Assembly: GCA_964581605.1 (NCBI GenBank)
Contig: CAZOPF010000018.1
Span: forward strand, 1-64,000
Reading direction: 5' to 3'
Origin: CAADGU01 sp964581605
Lineage (GTDB): Bacteria > Chloroflexota > Anaerolineae > Promineifilales > Promineifilaceae
Length of the DNA: 64,000 nt
The notes below the pieces were generated by a model, which saw nothing but the letters and a program-made list of their open reading frames with translations, ran no database searches and was not told the DNA's origin. Position numbers and translations under genes: made by a program. Below are positions 33,828 through 42,492 of this stretch, piece by piece. The first letter of the stretch is position 1. The number at the start of each line of letters is the position of its first letter.

Positions 33828-34931
33828 TCAGGCGAGGGTCACGGCCGAATCCACCAGAACCTCTCGCGCCAGTTCAGCAACAGGCACGACCGTATGCTGT
33901 TTCAACCAGGCAGCAAGAATATCGCTGTTCACGGCCGGGTCGCGGCTGCAGTCCACAATCAGGCCAAACTGGCGCAGCCGTCTTTCCGCTTCCGCCACTG
34001 TAAATTGACTAAACGGCGATTGGCTGAGAGGACAAGAATCGGCCAGTCTGGTCAGTAGTTGCTGCTGGCACACGTCAAAGCGGGCAAACCAGCGGCTAAA
34101 GATAGGAGAAAGCTCTGCCACCAGTTGCGTTTGTATCACGTCGGCATCAGGCATGTTTTCCAGCCGTTTGTGGTAGAGCCATCGGGCGGCCGTCAGTTGC
34201 AATAAGAAGGGGAGCGAACCGGCCAATCGTTGAATTTGCTGTACCTCGGCCGCACTCAAGGGAACGCCGGTTTGTAATGCTGATTGGGTAATCAGGTGGT
34301 CTATGACGGCCGTTTCTATCTCCCCCAAATAAATGGGCGTCGGATAAAAAATGTTGAAAAAGGGAGACGTGGTGGGCAGCCTCACCCGGCTACCAATCGA
34401 GTGCAAATCGGCCAGGGATGTTGTCACACATACCAGATCATAATCATTGACACTGGTCATGGCCCGTAATTCCGTCAAGAAACGGCGGTCAAAGGTTTCC
34501 GTGTTGAGCGCATCAAAATCATCCAGCAGCAACACAATGCGGTGCAACGGATAATGACACAGATAAGCCTCTACATCATAAATAGAGGTCTGGTCTGGCG
34601 GCGATTCTTTCCACAAAAAACCGGTGTTCACCTGCCCCAGGCTCATTTTTAGCTGCGTCAGAACCCGGTAATAAAAATGACCGGGTGTTTTGCAGGAGGT
34701 CATATCCACATAAACCATCACCATGCGTTCGGGGTGGCGTACATGGCGTACCATTACCGACGGGTGGGCGATGTGGCGTAAAAAGGAGGTTTTACCAGAG
34801 TGAGGCAAACCCAGAATGTTAACGGATTGAGGATGAGACCCCCCGATAATTTCAAAGAGTTGGGAAATCTGACGATGACGGCCGTAAAAATCCGTAGGGT
34901 TTTGCACAGGATGACCAACAGTGTAAGGCAT
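33828..34931 (-). CDS. AAA/STAND-like ATPase (Orc1-type fold), function unknown
   Basis: A 367-residue P-loop ATPase of the AAA_16/archaeal-ATPase kind. It has FYGRHRQISQL before the core, Walker A GLPHSGKTSF (41-50), Walker B IVLLLDDFD, and a C-terminal winged-helix-like part. Such proteins act as DNA-binding switches or as effector/regulator ATPases. AGGAG lies 6 nt before the ATG. A NarL-type response regulator and histidine kinase follow upstream on the same strand, 182 nt away, so it may be under their control. About 140 nt on its 3' side carry nothing recognisable. Confidence 0.7.
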   Translation of the reverse strand: MPYTVGHPVQNPTDFYGRHRQISQLFEIIGGSHPQSVNILGLPHSGKTSFLRHIAHPSVMVRHVRHPERMVMVYVDMTSCKTPGHFYYRVLTQLKMSLGQVNTGFLWKESPPDQTSIYDVEAYLCHYPLHRIVLLLDDFDALNTETFDRRFLTELRAMTSVNDYDLVCVTTSLADLHSIGSRVRLPTTSPFFNIFYPTPIYLGEIETAVIDHLITQSALQTGVPLSAAEVQQIQRLAGSLPFLLQLTAARWLYHKRLENMPDADVIQTQLVAELSPIFSRWFARFDVCQQQLLTRLADSCPLSQSPFSQFTVAEAERRLRQFGLIVDCSRDPAVNSDILAAWLKQHTVVPVAELAREVLVDSAVTLA

Positions 34932-35113
34932 AATTGCGCTCCTGTTTGCTGCAAACCAGATAGCTCTCCAATGAGAAATGATCCATTCTTGTGGTAGCAG
35001 GTATGCAATTCAGATACTACAGTGTGAAAAAAACTCCCCTTCATTATGCCTGCACTGAACTGGAAAAAACAGGCAGCAGCATAGGAGAAAAGTACTGGCA
35101 AACATCTGCCAAA

Positions 35114-35773
35114 TCAGACTAAACCCTGCCGCACAGCCTCGGCCGCGGCCTGTGCTCTTGTTTGCACGTTCATGGCGTTAAATATCTGGCGGAGTTTTCG
35201 CTTGACAGTAGTTTGGCTCATATACAGTGAATCGCCGATTTCCGCATTGCTGGCCCCTTGCACCAACAGACGTAAGATGGCGATCTCTTCCTTGTCCAGC
35301 GCAAAAGAGGACTCCGCAGTGGTTTCAGGTTGATCTCCCCCTCTCTGTTCTGCCAACGCATACCGGATCACCTGGTCTGTCACCTGCGAACTCAGCACCT
35401 TCTCCCCACGATGCACGGCACGAATCGCATTCACCAATTGATCATCCGAAAGGCTTTTGAGCACATAACCATACGCCCCTGAACGTAAGGCACGCATCAC
35501 ATACTCTTCATCATCAAAAGAAGTCAGCATGAGTACCCTGGCGGCCGGCTGCTGCCGCAAAATAGCATTAAGTGTGTCCAACCCTGACTCTCCTGGCATC
35601 CGAATGTCAAGCAGGATCACATCTGGTCGGGCCGTTTGCGCCAGGTCGAGACCTTCCAGGCCATTGTCCGCCTCGCCCACCAGGGCAAACTCAGGATAAT
35701 TAGAGAGCAGGCTGGCAATACCCTGGCGGACAATGGGATGATCGTCAATCACGATGATGTGGATGGGAGTCAT
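35114..35773 (-). CDS. NarL/FixJ-family response regulator
   Basis: A 219-residue response regulator. The receiver has the acidic pocket (D10-D11), phosphoacceptor D56 in ILLDIRMPGESG and the conserved Lys in VLKSLSDD. A LuxR-type HTH follows (about 150-215; EIAILRLLVQGASNAEIGDS, then SQTTVKRKLRQIFNAM). It is paired with the GAF histidine kinase 28 nt upstream. Its own genes and the adjacent ATPase are likely targets, but no operator was identified. Confidence 0.9.
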   Translation of the reverse strand: MTPIHIIVIDDHPIVRQGIASLLSNYPEFALVGEADNGLEGLDLAQTARPDVILLDIRMPGESGLDTLNAILRQQPAARVLMLTSFDDEEYVMRALRSGAYGYVLKSLSDDQLVNAIRAVHRGEKVLSSQVTDQVIRYALAEQRGGDQPETTAESSFALDKEEIAILRLLVQGASNAEIGDSLYMSQTTVKRKLRQIFNAMNVQTRAQAAAEAVRQGLV

Positions 35774-35801
35774 GGATAGTATGGGTAACTGGTTTCCTCA
35801 A

Positions 35802-37142
35802 TTACCCAATGACATGTTTAGAAATGGGCACGGTCAACGATACTGTTGTGCCCAGGCCAGGGCAAGTTTCAATGGTCAGGTGACCACCCAGACTTTCAGC
35901 ACGTTCTTGCATCCCAAGCAACCCCAGATGGCCACTGTTATGATGCTGCACGGCCGTCAGGTCAAAACCACAACCATCATCCATTACGGCCAGTTGTAAA
36001 CAATCCGGCGCAAAAATCAACACCACTTGCGTATGGCTGGCTTCTGCATGAACAGAGGCATTTTGCAGCGCCTCTTGCATCAACCTGTAAACACTGATCT
36101 CCATTCGTGACGGAAACCGTACCGGTTCCCCCTGCACCGTTACCAAACAGGGGATTCCCGTGTATTGTTCATACCGCTCGGCATACCGCCGTGCTGCCGG
36201 AGCCAGCCCTAACGCATCCAAAGTTGGCGGCCGTAGATCATGGATGATATTTTTGATCTCCGCTTCCACCCGGTGCAAAATATTTTGCACCGTTTCCAGT
36301 GACTTTTCGGCTCGTTCCAGTTCACCATCATCCAACCGTTTGTGCGCAGATTTCAACTCCAGCAGCGCGCCAATCAGAAGCTGGTTGGTGCCATCGTGCA
36401 TATCCTGGGCAATACGCTGCCGCTCCCGTTCTTGCACATCCACCGTCTCCGATAGTAACGTTTGCAACTGCGCTGCCTTCACAGCCAGCGTCTCTTTGGC
36501 CTTTTCCAACTGGCGCGTCCGCCGCTGAACCTTCTGCTCCAATGCCTCATTGGTGGCCTGCAACTGCTCATACAATTGGGCGTTGCGAATAACAATCGCT
36601 ACCTGTGCCGCATAGGTCAGCAGCAGTTGTTCGTGATCGTCTGCATAAGGTTCTGGCCTGTTGGCTACCCCAATCATGCCAATCGGCTCATCCTGAATCC
36701 GCAGCGGTACGCCTAAAAACGTGCCAACCGGGGGATGGCCAGGTGGCTGACCGACACGGTTTGGTTCGGTGGCTGCATCTACCGAGCGCACCGCCCGATT
36801 TTCCAGCACGGAGCGAGCAAAAATGTTAGGTCGCAAGGGGATAAGGTGATTGTGATGATAAAAACTGCTGCCAGGGTTAAACCCTTGAATGGCGACCACA
36901 TCGAGCGCCTTACCGTTGACGGCCGTTAGCCCAATAAACCCAAATTGTGACCCCGTCAATTCCAGACAATGGCGCAGCGCCGTGTCCAGCACCGACCCCA
37001 GGCTGCGCAGTGCCGAAAGCTCCACCGCCATTTGGTAAAGTGCCTGTAACCGTTCAAATTGTGCACCGTTTAGTTCTTTCATCGCCAGTACAGCCGTAAC
37101 CCAGAAATTCATACACCACAAGTATAACTGCAACATCACCAT
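35802..37142 (-). CDS. GAF-domain sensor histidine kinase (NarX/HisKA_3 type)
   Basis: A cytoplasmic sensor kinase of about 446 residues with no clear transmembrane segment. A GAF domain (about 30-190; LRSLGSVLDTALRHCLELTG) is followed by a coiled coil and the HisKA_3 dimerisation helix with the phospho-His in RIAQDMHDGTNQ. The HATPase_c domain has DDGCGFDL and GLLGMQERAESLGG. It should phosphorylate the response regulator encoded 28 nt downstream. The start is uncertain: ATG 37142, 37112 and 37082 are in frame and only the first has a weak AGGTG. It is divergent from the recombinase-like gene. Confidence 0.88.
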   Translation of the reverse strand: MVMLQLYLWCMNFWVTAVLAMKELNGAQFERLQALYQMAVELSALRSLGSVLDTALRHCLELTGSQFGFIGLTAVNGKALDVVAIQGFNPGSSFYHHNHLIPLRPNIFARSVLENRAVRSVDAATEPNRVGQPPGHPPVGTFLGVPLRIQDEPIGMIGVANRPEPYADDHEQLLLTYAAQVAIVIRNAQLYEQLQATNEALEQKVQRRTRQLEKAKETLAVKAAQLQTLLSETVDVQERERQRIAQDMHDGTNQLLIGALLELKSAHKRLDDGELERAEKSLETVQNILHRVEAEIKNIIHDLRPPTLDALGLAPAARRYAERYEQYTGIPCLVTVQGEPVRFPSRMEISVYRLMQEALQNASVHAEASHTQVVLIFAPDCLQLAVMDDGCGFDLTAVQHHNSGHLGLLGMQERAESLGGHLTIETCPGLGTTVSLTVPISKHVIG

Positions 37143-37181
37143 GACAACACCTGGTCTATTTGATTCAAAAGATGAAAAGTG

Positions 37182-37210
37182 TTGACAAAGTCGGCCAAAT
37201 GTTCTAATCT
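37182..37210 (+). promoter_or_regulatory. Sigma-70-type promoter for the recombinase-like gene
   Basis: TTGACA at 37182-37187 and TAATCT at 37205-37210 with a 17-nt spacer, 36 nt before the ATG at 37246. AGGAGG lies between. One of the clearest housekeeping-type promoters in the window. Confidence 0.7.
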
Positions 37211-37245
37211 ACACCCTGTCTATACGAAAGAGGAGGTAGATAATA

Positions 37246-38226
37246 ATGAATGGCAATCTACAACAGACTTTAATTCCTGAAAGCGAACTGCCCCTGGCCG
37301 CAGGCACGGCCGCACCGCCGACGACGGCCGAAGCATCCATCCAGGCCGCTTTGGGGGCGTTTGAACAACACATGCGTCACGAAGGGTTTGCCCTGAACAC
37401 CAGCAAAGCGTTTGCCAGCGATATCCGCTTGCTGGGCAAATATCTGGGCATCGGCCAGCCCATCGGCCAGATTGGCACGAAGGATTTGAATGATTTTCTC
37501 AATTGGCTGTTGTATGAACGAGGCGTACCGTGCAGCCCCAAATCGTATGCCCGACGTGTGACGACGTTGAAGGTCTTTTTTGCCTGGCTAAAGGAGTGTG
37601 GGGCGTTGGTGGAGGATCCGGCTACGGCCGTCATCCAACACAGCGTGCGCAGCCCCATCCCCACCCTGCCTACCGAAACCGACATCAAAAATGCTCTTGC
37701 CGTCTCCCAAAGGCTGCGCCTGGGCGAAGGAGTGCATCCTGGCACAGGCGAACGCAAACCAGACGCCCGCCCTCATCTACTGCTTACCCTTCTGCTCAAA
37801 ACCGGCATCAAAAAAGGGGAAGCGATGACCATGGTACCAAACCACATTGACCGCAGTAATCCCAACGAACCCATGCTGTTTGTGCGCTACGCCAATCCCC
37901 GCCTGCGTTATAAAGAGCGCCGCCTGCCGCTAGACCCGGAATGGCTGGATGTTCTGGACGAATATCTGCTGCAATACAATCCAACAGACACCCTTTTCAC
38001 CTGCACGGCCCGCAATCTGGAATACGTCCTCAGCGATGTGGGCACAGAAGCAGGGCTGGCACAAGGAATGCTCTCGTTTGAGAATTTGCGCTGGTTTAGT
38101 GCCCTACAAGACCTCAAAGCTGGTGAAGAGCCGGATGAAATCCGGCAAAAATTGGGACTTTCCAAAATAACCTGGCGCGAGACAAAAGCAAAGTTGGAGC
38201 AGCTGGCAAAGCCGGAAAATCCGTAA
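37246..38226 (+). CDS. Tyrosine-recombinase-like protein lacking catalytic residues
   Basis: A 326-residue protein. The N-terminal core-binding, SAM-like domain is typical (ALGAFEQHMRHEGFALNTSK, then SPKSYARRVTTLKVFFAWL). The C-terminal half follows the integrase fold, but the active site looks degraded: the first Arg region reads LKTGIKKGEA instead of GLRxxE, the HxLR motif reads ENLRW, and the region where the nucleophilic Tyr is expected reads WRETKAKLEQ with no Tyr. A Lys in RLRYKERRLPL remains. It is therefore probably a DNA-binding protein rather than a recombinase. A strong promoter and AGGAGG suggest it is expressed. A 22-bp perfect inverted repeat lies 33 nt after its stop. Confidence 0.75.
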   Translation: MNGNLQQTLIPESELPLAAGTAAPPTTAEASIQAALGAFEQHMRHEGFALNTSKAFASDIRLLGKYLGIGQPIGQIGTKDLNDFLNWLLYERGVPCSPKSYARRVTTLKVFFAWLKECGALVEDPATAVIQHSVRSPIPTLPTETDIKNALAVSQRLRLGEGVHPGTGERKPDARPHLLLTLLLKTGIKKGEAMTMVPNHIDRSNPNEPMLFVRYANPRLRYKERRLPLDPEWLDVLDEYLLQYNPTDTLFTCTARNLEYVLSDVGTEAGLAQGMLSFENLRWFSALQDLKAGEEPDEIRQKLGLSKITWRETKAKLEQLAKPENP

Positions 38227-38740
38227 TCCACTATGCGGTGGGGGTTCTCCTTCGTAAATGTAGCTCGATTTTCCAAATCGCCACTCGATTTGGAAAATCG
38301 AGCTACAACTTTCATCTATCGTGGTGGGCAGCTACCCATGCCATCTCCTCTGAAAACAAACCAACGCAGAGGAGAAACAAAAGAAAAATCTGTGTAATCT
38401 GCGACACCCGGCATTACCCGTTCTGGCAGGATGCTGGCCGACAGGACGGCTACCGGCACAAAGCGTTATGCCTGCCGCACCACCGGGCGGAGTTCAAACC
38501 GCTCCAACAGCCAAATTGGTGCCAGCCGGATGGCATACGTGATAATGCCCATGCCAATCTTCGCCCTCCTTGCGGTTAAATTCCAGAGTGGTTGTATCGT
38601 TACAAAAATAAATCGGTAATCTTCACAGCAGCGGGGGAGAGCAAATAAGCGAATCAGGTGAACCTGCTTATCCGCTTATCTGTTTCCTATTCGCTACCCC
38701 TCACCTTGCCGCTCCCATCTGCCACCGTTACACTTATCGC
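38227..38740. other. Intergenic region after recombinase-like gene
   Basis: 514 nt without a convincing gene. It holds the 22-bp inverted repeat and, at about 38382-38500, a forward frame with Cys/His spacing like a zinc ribbon (CVICDT ... ALCLPHH). That frame lacks a ribosome site and a defined start, so it may be the remnant of a small zinc-binding protein. No ACGGCCGT copy occurs here. Confidence 0.5.
38259..38307. repeat. Perfect 22-bp inverted repeat with 5-nt loop
   Basis: The arm at 38259-38280 (starts TGTAGCTCG, ends CCAAATCG) is the exact reverse complement of 38286-38307. There is no T-run after it. It may be a REP-type element, a mobile-element remnant or a binding site for the recombinase-like protein encoded just upstream. 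Confidence 0.9.
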
Positions 38741-39724
38741 ATGCGCGCCGACCGTTTGATCTCCTTGTTGATGCTGCTGCAAACACACGGCCGCCTGACG
38801 GCCGAAGAACTGGCCGCCCGGTTGGAATGTTCTGCCCGCACCATCTACCGCGATCTGGATGCCCTCAGCGCATCTGGTGTGCCGGTTTATGCTGAACGGG
38901 GGCCACAGGGGGGCTGTATGCTCATGGACAGCTACCGCACCAACCTCACCGGCCTGAAAGAGGATGAAGTACGCGCTCTGTTCATGTTTACGGTGCCCGG
39001 CCTGCTGGCCGACCTGGGCGCAGATAAAGCGGGTGAAACGGCCTTACTGAAGCTGACGGCCGCCCTGCCTGCCCCGTTTCAGCAAGATGCGCAGCGCGTC
39101 CAAGAACGGCTATACCTGGACCCGGCCGCCTGGTTTCAACAGGAGGAACCGACCCCTTTTCTGTCGTTGGTACAAACGGCCGTCTTCACCGACCGCCGCC
39201 TGCGCCTGCGCTATCGCCGCGCTGATGGGCAGTGGGTTAAACGGCTGGTAGACCCATTGGGGTTGGTGGCAAAAGCGGGCATCTGGTATCTGGTGGGCAC
39301 GGTGAATTACCCCCACCCGCAAACCTTTCGCGTCTCCCGCATTCAGGAGGCAGAATTAACGGAGGGGCACGGCCGCCGGCCACCTCATTTTCAACTGGCT
39401 GACTATTGGCAGCAATGGTGCGCCCAATTTGAGGCTACACAAGAACAATACAGCGTTACCATCCGCGTAGCGCCGGAAGCCGTTGCTCATCTGCTGCGGT
39501 TCTATGGCGAAAGTTTATATGCTCTGCTGGCCCAGCCAGAAGTGACCGATGCGCAGGGTTTTGTCACACTGCCCCTCTCATTTGGGTCGGCGCAGGCGGC
39601 TTGTGAGGCACTTATGGGATTGGGTACGGCCGTTGAAATCCTGGCCCCCGCAGAACTGCGTGAACGAGTCCGGCAGTTGGCTCTGGCTCTGGCCGCTTTT
39701 TATATGCCAGAGGTAAAGGCGTAA
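38741..39724 (+). CDS. WYL-domain HTH transcriptional regulator (YafY/DeoR-like)
   Basis: A 327-residue regulator. An HTH_11 helix-turn-helix forms the N-terminus (RADRLISLLMLLQTHGRLTA, then CSARTIYRDLDALSASG). A WYL domain follows (about 140-215; FTDRRLRLRYRRADGQWV, IWYLVGTV), which usually binds a nucleic acid or nucleotide ligand. The WYL C-terminal extension completes it. The membrane glycosyltransferase gene starts 4 nt after its stop and is probably in the same transcript. No strong ribosome site precedes the ATG. Confidence 0.88.
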   Translation: MRADRLISLLMLLQTHGRLTAEELAARLECSARTIYRDLDALSASGVPVYAERGPQGGCMLMDSYRTNLTGLKEDEVRALFMFTVPGLLADLGADKAGETALLKLTAALPAPFQQDAQRVQERLYLDPAAWFQQEEPTPFLSLVQTAVFTDRRLRLRYRRADGQWVKRLVDPLGLVAKAGIWYLVGTVNYPHPQTFRVSRIQEAELTEGHGRRPPHFQLADYWQQWCAQFEATQEQYSVTIRVAPEAVAHLLRFYGESLYALLAQPEVTDAQGFVTLPLSFGSAQAACEALMGLGTAVEILAPAELRERVRQLALALAAFYMPEVKA

Positions 39725-39728
39725 CAGC

Positions 39729-41894
39729 TTGGCCGCATCACCCCACCCCCCATCCGCCCGCCATAAAGGGCTGCTTATCCTCTGCTTGCTGCTCATCCTG
39801 GCGCTGGCGGCTGCTCTGCGCTTCTGGCAATTGGCCCAGATGCCACCTGGCTTTTACCATGATGAAGCGTACGATGCGCTGGATGGCCTCTCATTGGTGC
39901 AAGGCAAGACGTTCCCTCAATTCTACGAGGGGTGGGAGCTTTACCAAAACGATGCCCATGCTAACCGGCCCCCCACGCCCACACGTTGGCCGCTCTTTTT
40001 TGAGGGGAATTACGGCCGTGAGCCCCTCTATATGTACCTCAATGCCCTGGCGATCCTGCTCATGGGCCCTACCCCCTTTGCCGTGCGTGCCGTGACGGCG
40101 CTGGCCGGTACATTGGCCGTTTTCACCACCTTTCTGGCAGCAAAGGCGTTATTTGCGATTGGCGATTGGGAGATGAAGAGAGTGCCCAAGCAGCCAAGCA
40201 CCCAATTACCCAGTTACCGATCACCGCTTACCAATCACCAATTGCCGATCACCATCCTCGCCCCTCTCGTGGCGGCGTTCACACTGGCGATTCTTTTTCC
40301 GGCCATTCATTTCAGCCGTTTTGGGCTGCGGGTGATGGTTTTTCTGCCCATCGCCACGCTGACGGTGTATTGCTTTTGGCAAGGGGTGGCGCGTGGTGGG
40401 CGGCCTACGGCCGCTGTTCAAGCGAACTGGTGGCGGCGCTACGTTGCCAACGGGACAACGGCCTGGTTTATAGCGGCCGGTTTTTTGCTGGGGCTGGGTT
40501 TCTACACCTATGCGGCCGGGCGGCTGCTGCCGCTGCTGTTTATATTATTTATCCCGTTCTGGTTCTGGCGAGAACGGGCGGCCGTGCGCCCATTTGGGTT
40601 GCCGGTGGCGCTGATGGCGGGCACGGCCGTGCTCACCGCCCTGCCACTTCTCCTCTATTTTTGGCGTTATCCCTACTTTTTTGTCTTCCGCATGGCGTAT
40701 GTCAGCAACCGGGGCAAAGGTGCCGTTGAAGGCAAACCGTGGCTGACCTGGCTGCAAAATGTGGGGCGGGTGGTGGCCGGGCTGTTTTGGCAGGGTGAAA
40801 CACACCGGCGGCATAATTTACCGGGACGGCCGTATCTGGACGCCATACAATCCCTTTTTTTTGTGATCGGAATCGCTGCCACCATCCGGCAACTTTTCCA
40901 CCCCCGCCTTTTTTTCCTTTACTTGTGGCTGATTGTCATGCTCCTGCCCACCATCCTCAGCGGCGACGCGCCACACTTTGGCCGACTGTCTGGCGCTGCG
41001 CCGGTTGTGGCTATTTTTGTTGGGCTTGGGTTTGACCGGGTTGTGGCCATGGTCCGTAAACGGCTAACAGTGAACAATGAACAGCCCAGGTTCAAACTGT
41101 TTACTGCTTACTGTTTACTCTTCACTCTCCTTCTGGCAAACGCCGGGTTAGCCATTTATGATTACTTCGGCCGTTATGCCCAACACCCCCAACTGGCCGC
41201 CGATTTTTACCGGCCAGAGTGGGAAATGGGGCAATTTGCCGCCAGTTTTGGCCCGGAGACGGTTATCTACCTCACGCCAACACAGGAAGAGCTAGCCACG
41301 CTTTATTTTGCCTTAGGGGGTTCAGAACGGCTGCAAAATTATGCCGGGGAGGAGGGGGCGGTGCCGTTGGGCATACCGGGCAGAGGGGCATTGTATCTGG
41401 TACGGCCGTCTGCGCCTGTCAGCCTGCACAATCTGCAAAATCTCTTTCCCAATAGCGTGTTGGGTGAGCCGGGCGACGGTTACATCCCCTTTTACGTGCC
41501 GGCCAATACCCCACGCCAGATGGCGGAACATGAAAGCCATCACACCTTCGGCGACCAGATTCGGCTGGTGGGCTGGACAGTGACCGAACAGGAGGGAAGT
41601 ACGGCCGTCACCCTTATCTGGGAATCGCTTACCAAAATAGAGCAGGATTACACCGTCTTCGTCCACCTCATGGGGCCAACCGGACGGCCGATTGCCCAGC
41701 TAGATCGGCAGCCCGGCGGCCATCCCACCAGCAGCTGGCAGCCCGGTGAGTGGGTGCTGGACACCTTCATTGTACCCCGGCCATCAGAACAAAACGCGGC
41801 AGAGTGGCACATCGAAACTGGCTTTTACTATTTACCCACACTGGAACGATTAGGAGAACCCGCCATCTTATCTCCGGCTACTTCCCACCAATAA
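39729..41894 (+). CDS. PMT/ArnT-type membrane glycosyltransferase
   Basis: A 721-residue GT-C glycosyltransferase with about ten transmembrane helices. The first extracellular loop has the acidic motif GFYHDEAYD that binds the metal and lipid-linked sugar in this superfamily, and a soluble beta domain forms the last 200 residues. It probably transfers a sugar from a polyprenyl carrier to a protein or glycan outside the membrane. The start is TTG 39729, 4 nt after the WYL regulator, with GAGG about 15 nt upstream; a later start is possible. Two in-frame segments (around residues 152-176 and 446-468) are encoded by short tandem repeats. Confidence 0.8.
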   Translation: MAASPHPPSARHKGLLILCLLLILALAAALRFWQLAQMPPGFYHDEAYDALDGLSLVQGKTFPQFYEGWELYQNDAHANRPPTPTRWPLFFEGNYGREPLYMYLNALAILLMGPTPFAVRAVTALAGTLAVFTTFLAAKALFAIGDWEMKRVPKQPSTQLPSYRSPLTNHQLPITILAPLVAAFTLAILFPAIHFSRFGLRVMVFLPIATLTVYCFWQGVARGGRPTAAVQANWWRRYVANGTTAWFIAAGFLLGLGFYTYAAGRLLPLLFILFIPFWFWRERAAVRPFGLPVALMAGTAVLTALPLLLYFWRYPYFFVFRMAYVSNRGKGAVEGKPWLTWLQNVGRVVAGLFWQGETHRRHNLPGRPYLDAIQSLFFVIGIAATIRQLFHPRLFFLYLWLIVMLLPTILSGDAPHFGRLSGAAPVVAIFVGLGFDRVVAMVRKRLTVNNEQPRFKLFTAYCLLFTLLLANAGLAIYDYFGRYAQHPQLAADFYRPEWEMGQFAASFGPETVIYLTPTQEELATLYFALGGSERLQNYAGEEGAVPLGIPGRGALYLVRPSAPVSLHNLQNLFPNSVLGEPGDGYIPFYVPANTPRQMAEHESHHTFGDQIRLVGWTVTEQEGSTAVTLIWESLTKIEQDYTVFVHLMGPTGRPIAQLDRQPGGHPTSSWQPGEWVLDTFIVPRPSEQNAAEWHIETGFYYLPTLERLGEPAILSPATSHQ
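40203..40253 (+). repeat. In-frame short tandem array inside glycosyltransferase gene, first
   Basis: CAATTACC and CAGTTACC are followed by five 7-nt units: GATCACC, GCTTACC, AATCACC, AATTGCC and GATCACC. It encodes a polar stretch (QLPSYRSPLTNHQLPIT) between two membrane helices and keeps the frame open. The composition matches the gene-end arrays elsewhere, not the rest of this gene. Confidence 0.8.
41066..41130 (+). repeat. In-frame short tandem array inside glycosyltransferase gene, second
   Basis: AACAGTG, AACAATG and AACAGCC are followed after 9 nt by ACTGTTT, ACTGCTT, ACTGTTT, ACTCTTC and ACTCTCC, so the two halves can pair as a hairpin. It encodes TVNNEQPRFKLFTAYCLLFT within or next to a membrane segment. 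It has the same word family as the array at 20736-20806. Confidence 0.85.
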
Positions 41895-41948
41895 CTGATT
41901 CAACCCCCAAAATTAAAACAAGCGCACCAACTTCAGAAGGAATAGAGC

Positions 41949-42428
41949 CTACCGCCTGATCTGATCCCGAAAGACAGCCACTTGGGCACAATGCTCTCGT
42001 TTATGGCCGTAGTAGGTGTAGACGAGAAAATCATCCAGGTCATACTCTGCCCCATACCAGGGCAGGATGCCATTTTCACCCCGTTTTGCTTCAGGGATTT
42101 GGGGCAGCAACATCATTGTTTGCGCCTGGGCAGCTTCGTAGTCGGCCATTGTCTGGGCGGCGTTCAGATGGGCACGGGCAGCCACCTCATGATCGTTAAA
42201 TGCCAGATAGTCAGCCCAATACCGCTGCAATGCCGGGCCGGGTTCATGGCCTGCCAGGTTTTCCAGAATCTCCACCAACAGGTGCTCAAACGAGGCCAGA
42301 TGGGCAATGATCTGTTTGACAGACCAGATGCCACAAACCCCGGCCGTATTCCAATCTGCTTCCGGTAAATCTTTGACCGCGCCCATTACCGTAAAATGAC
42401 CATACTTGAGAATGTCTAATGCGTTCAT
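41949..42428 (-). CDS. DinB-superfamily protein
   Basis: A 159-residue four-helix protein of the DinB/YfiT kind. It has GIWSVKQIIAHLASFE, whose His is the usual first metal ligand, and a C-terminal YGHKREHCAQVAVF, which supplies the other histidines. Relatives include thiol-dependent transferases and damage-induced proteins of unknown role. ATG 42428 is chosen, with GGAGG 10 nt upstream; a longer in-frame extension has no protein-like character. It is convergent with the membrane glycosyltransferase and downstream of the OmpR-type two-component genes. Confidence 0.75.
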   Translation of the reverse strand: MNALDILKYGHFTVMGAVKDLPEADWNTAGVCGIWSVKQIIAHLASFEHLLVEILENLAGHEPGPALQRYWADYLAFNDHEVAARAHLNAAQTMADYEAAQAQTMMLLPQIPEAKRGENGILPWYGAEYDLDDFLVYTYYGHKREHCAQVAVFRDQIRR

Positions 42429-42492
42429 CGTATACCAACCTCCGTTGAACCAATGAGGGGAAATAATCGCTATTGTACTTGAACCTGGTGCG

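Noticed and set aside
38238..38579. 113-residue frame with CxxC and CxxH-type spacing
   Set aside because: Its first part is the 22-bp inverted repeat, there is no ribosome site, and only a central 40 residues look protein-like. Noted as a possible remnant only.
37246..38740. An integrated mobile element carried by the recombinase-like gene
   Set aside because: The catalytic residues appear missing, no attachment-site duplication or cargo boundaries were seen, and neighbouring genes look native.
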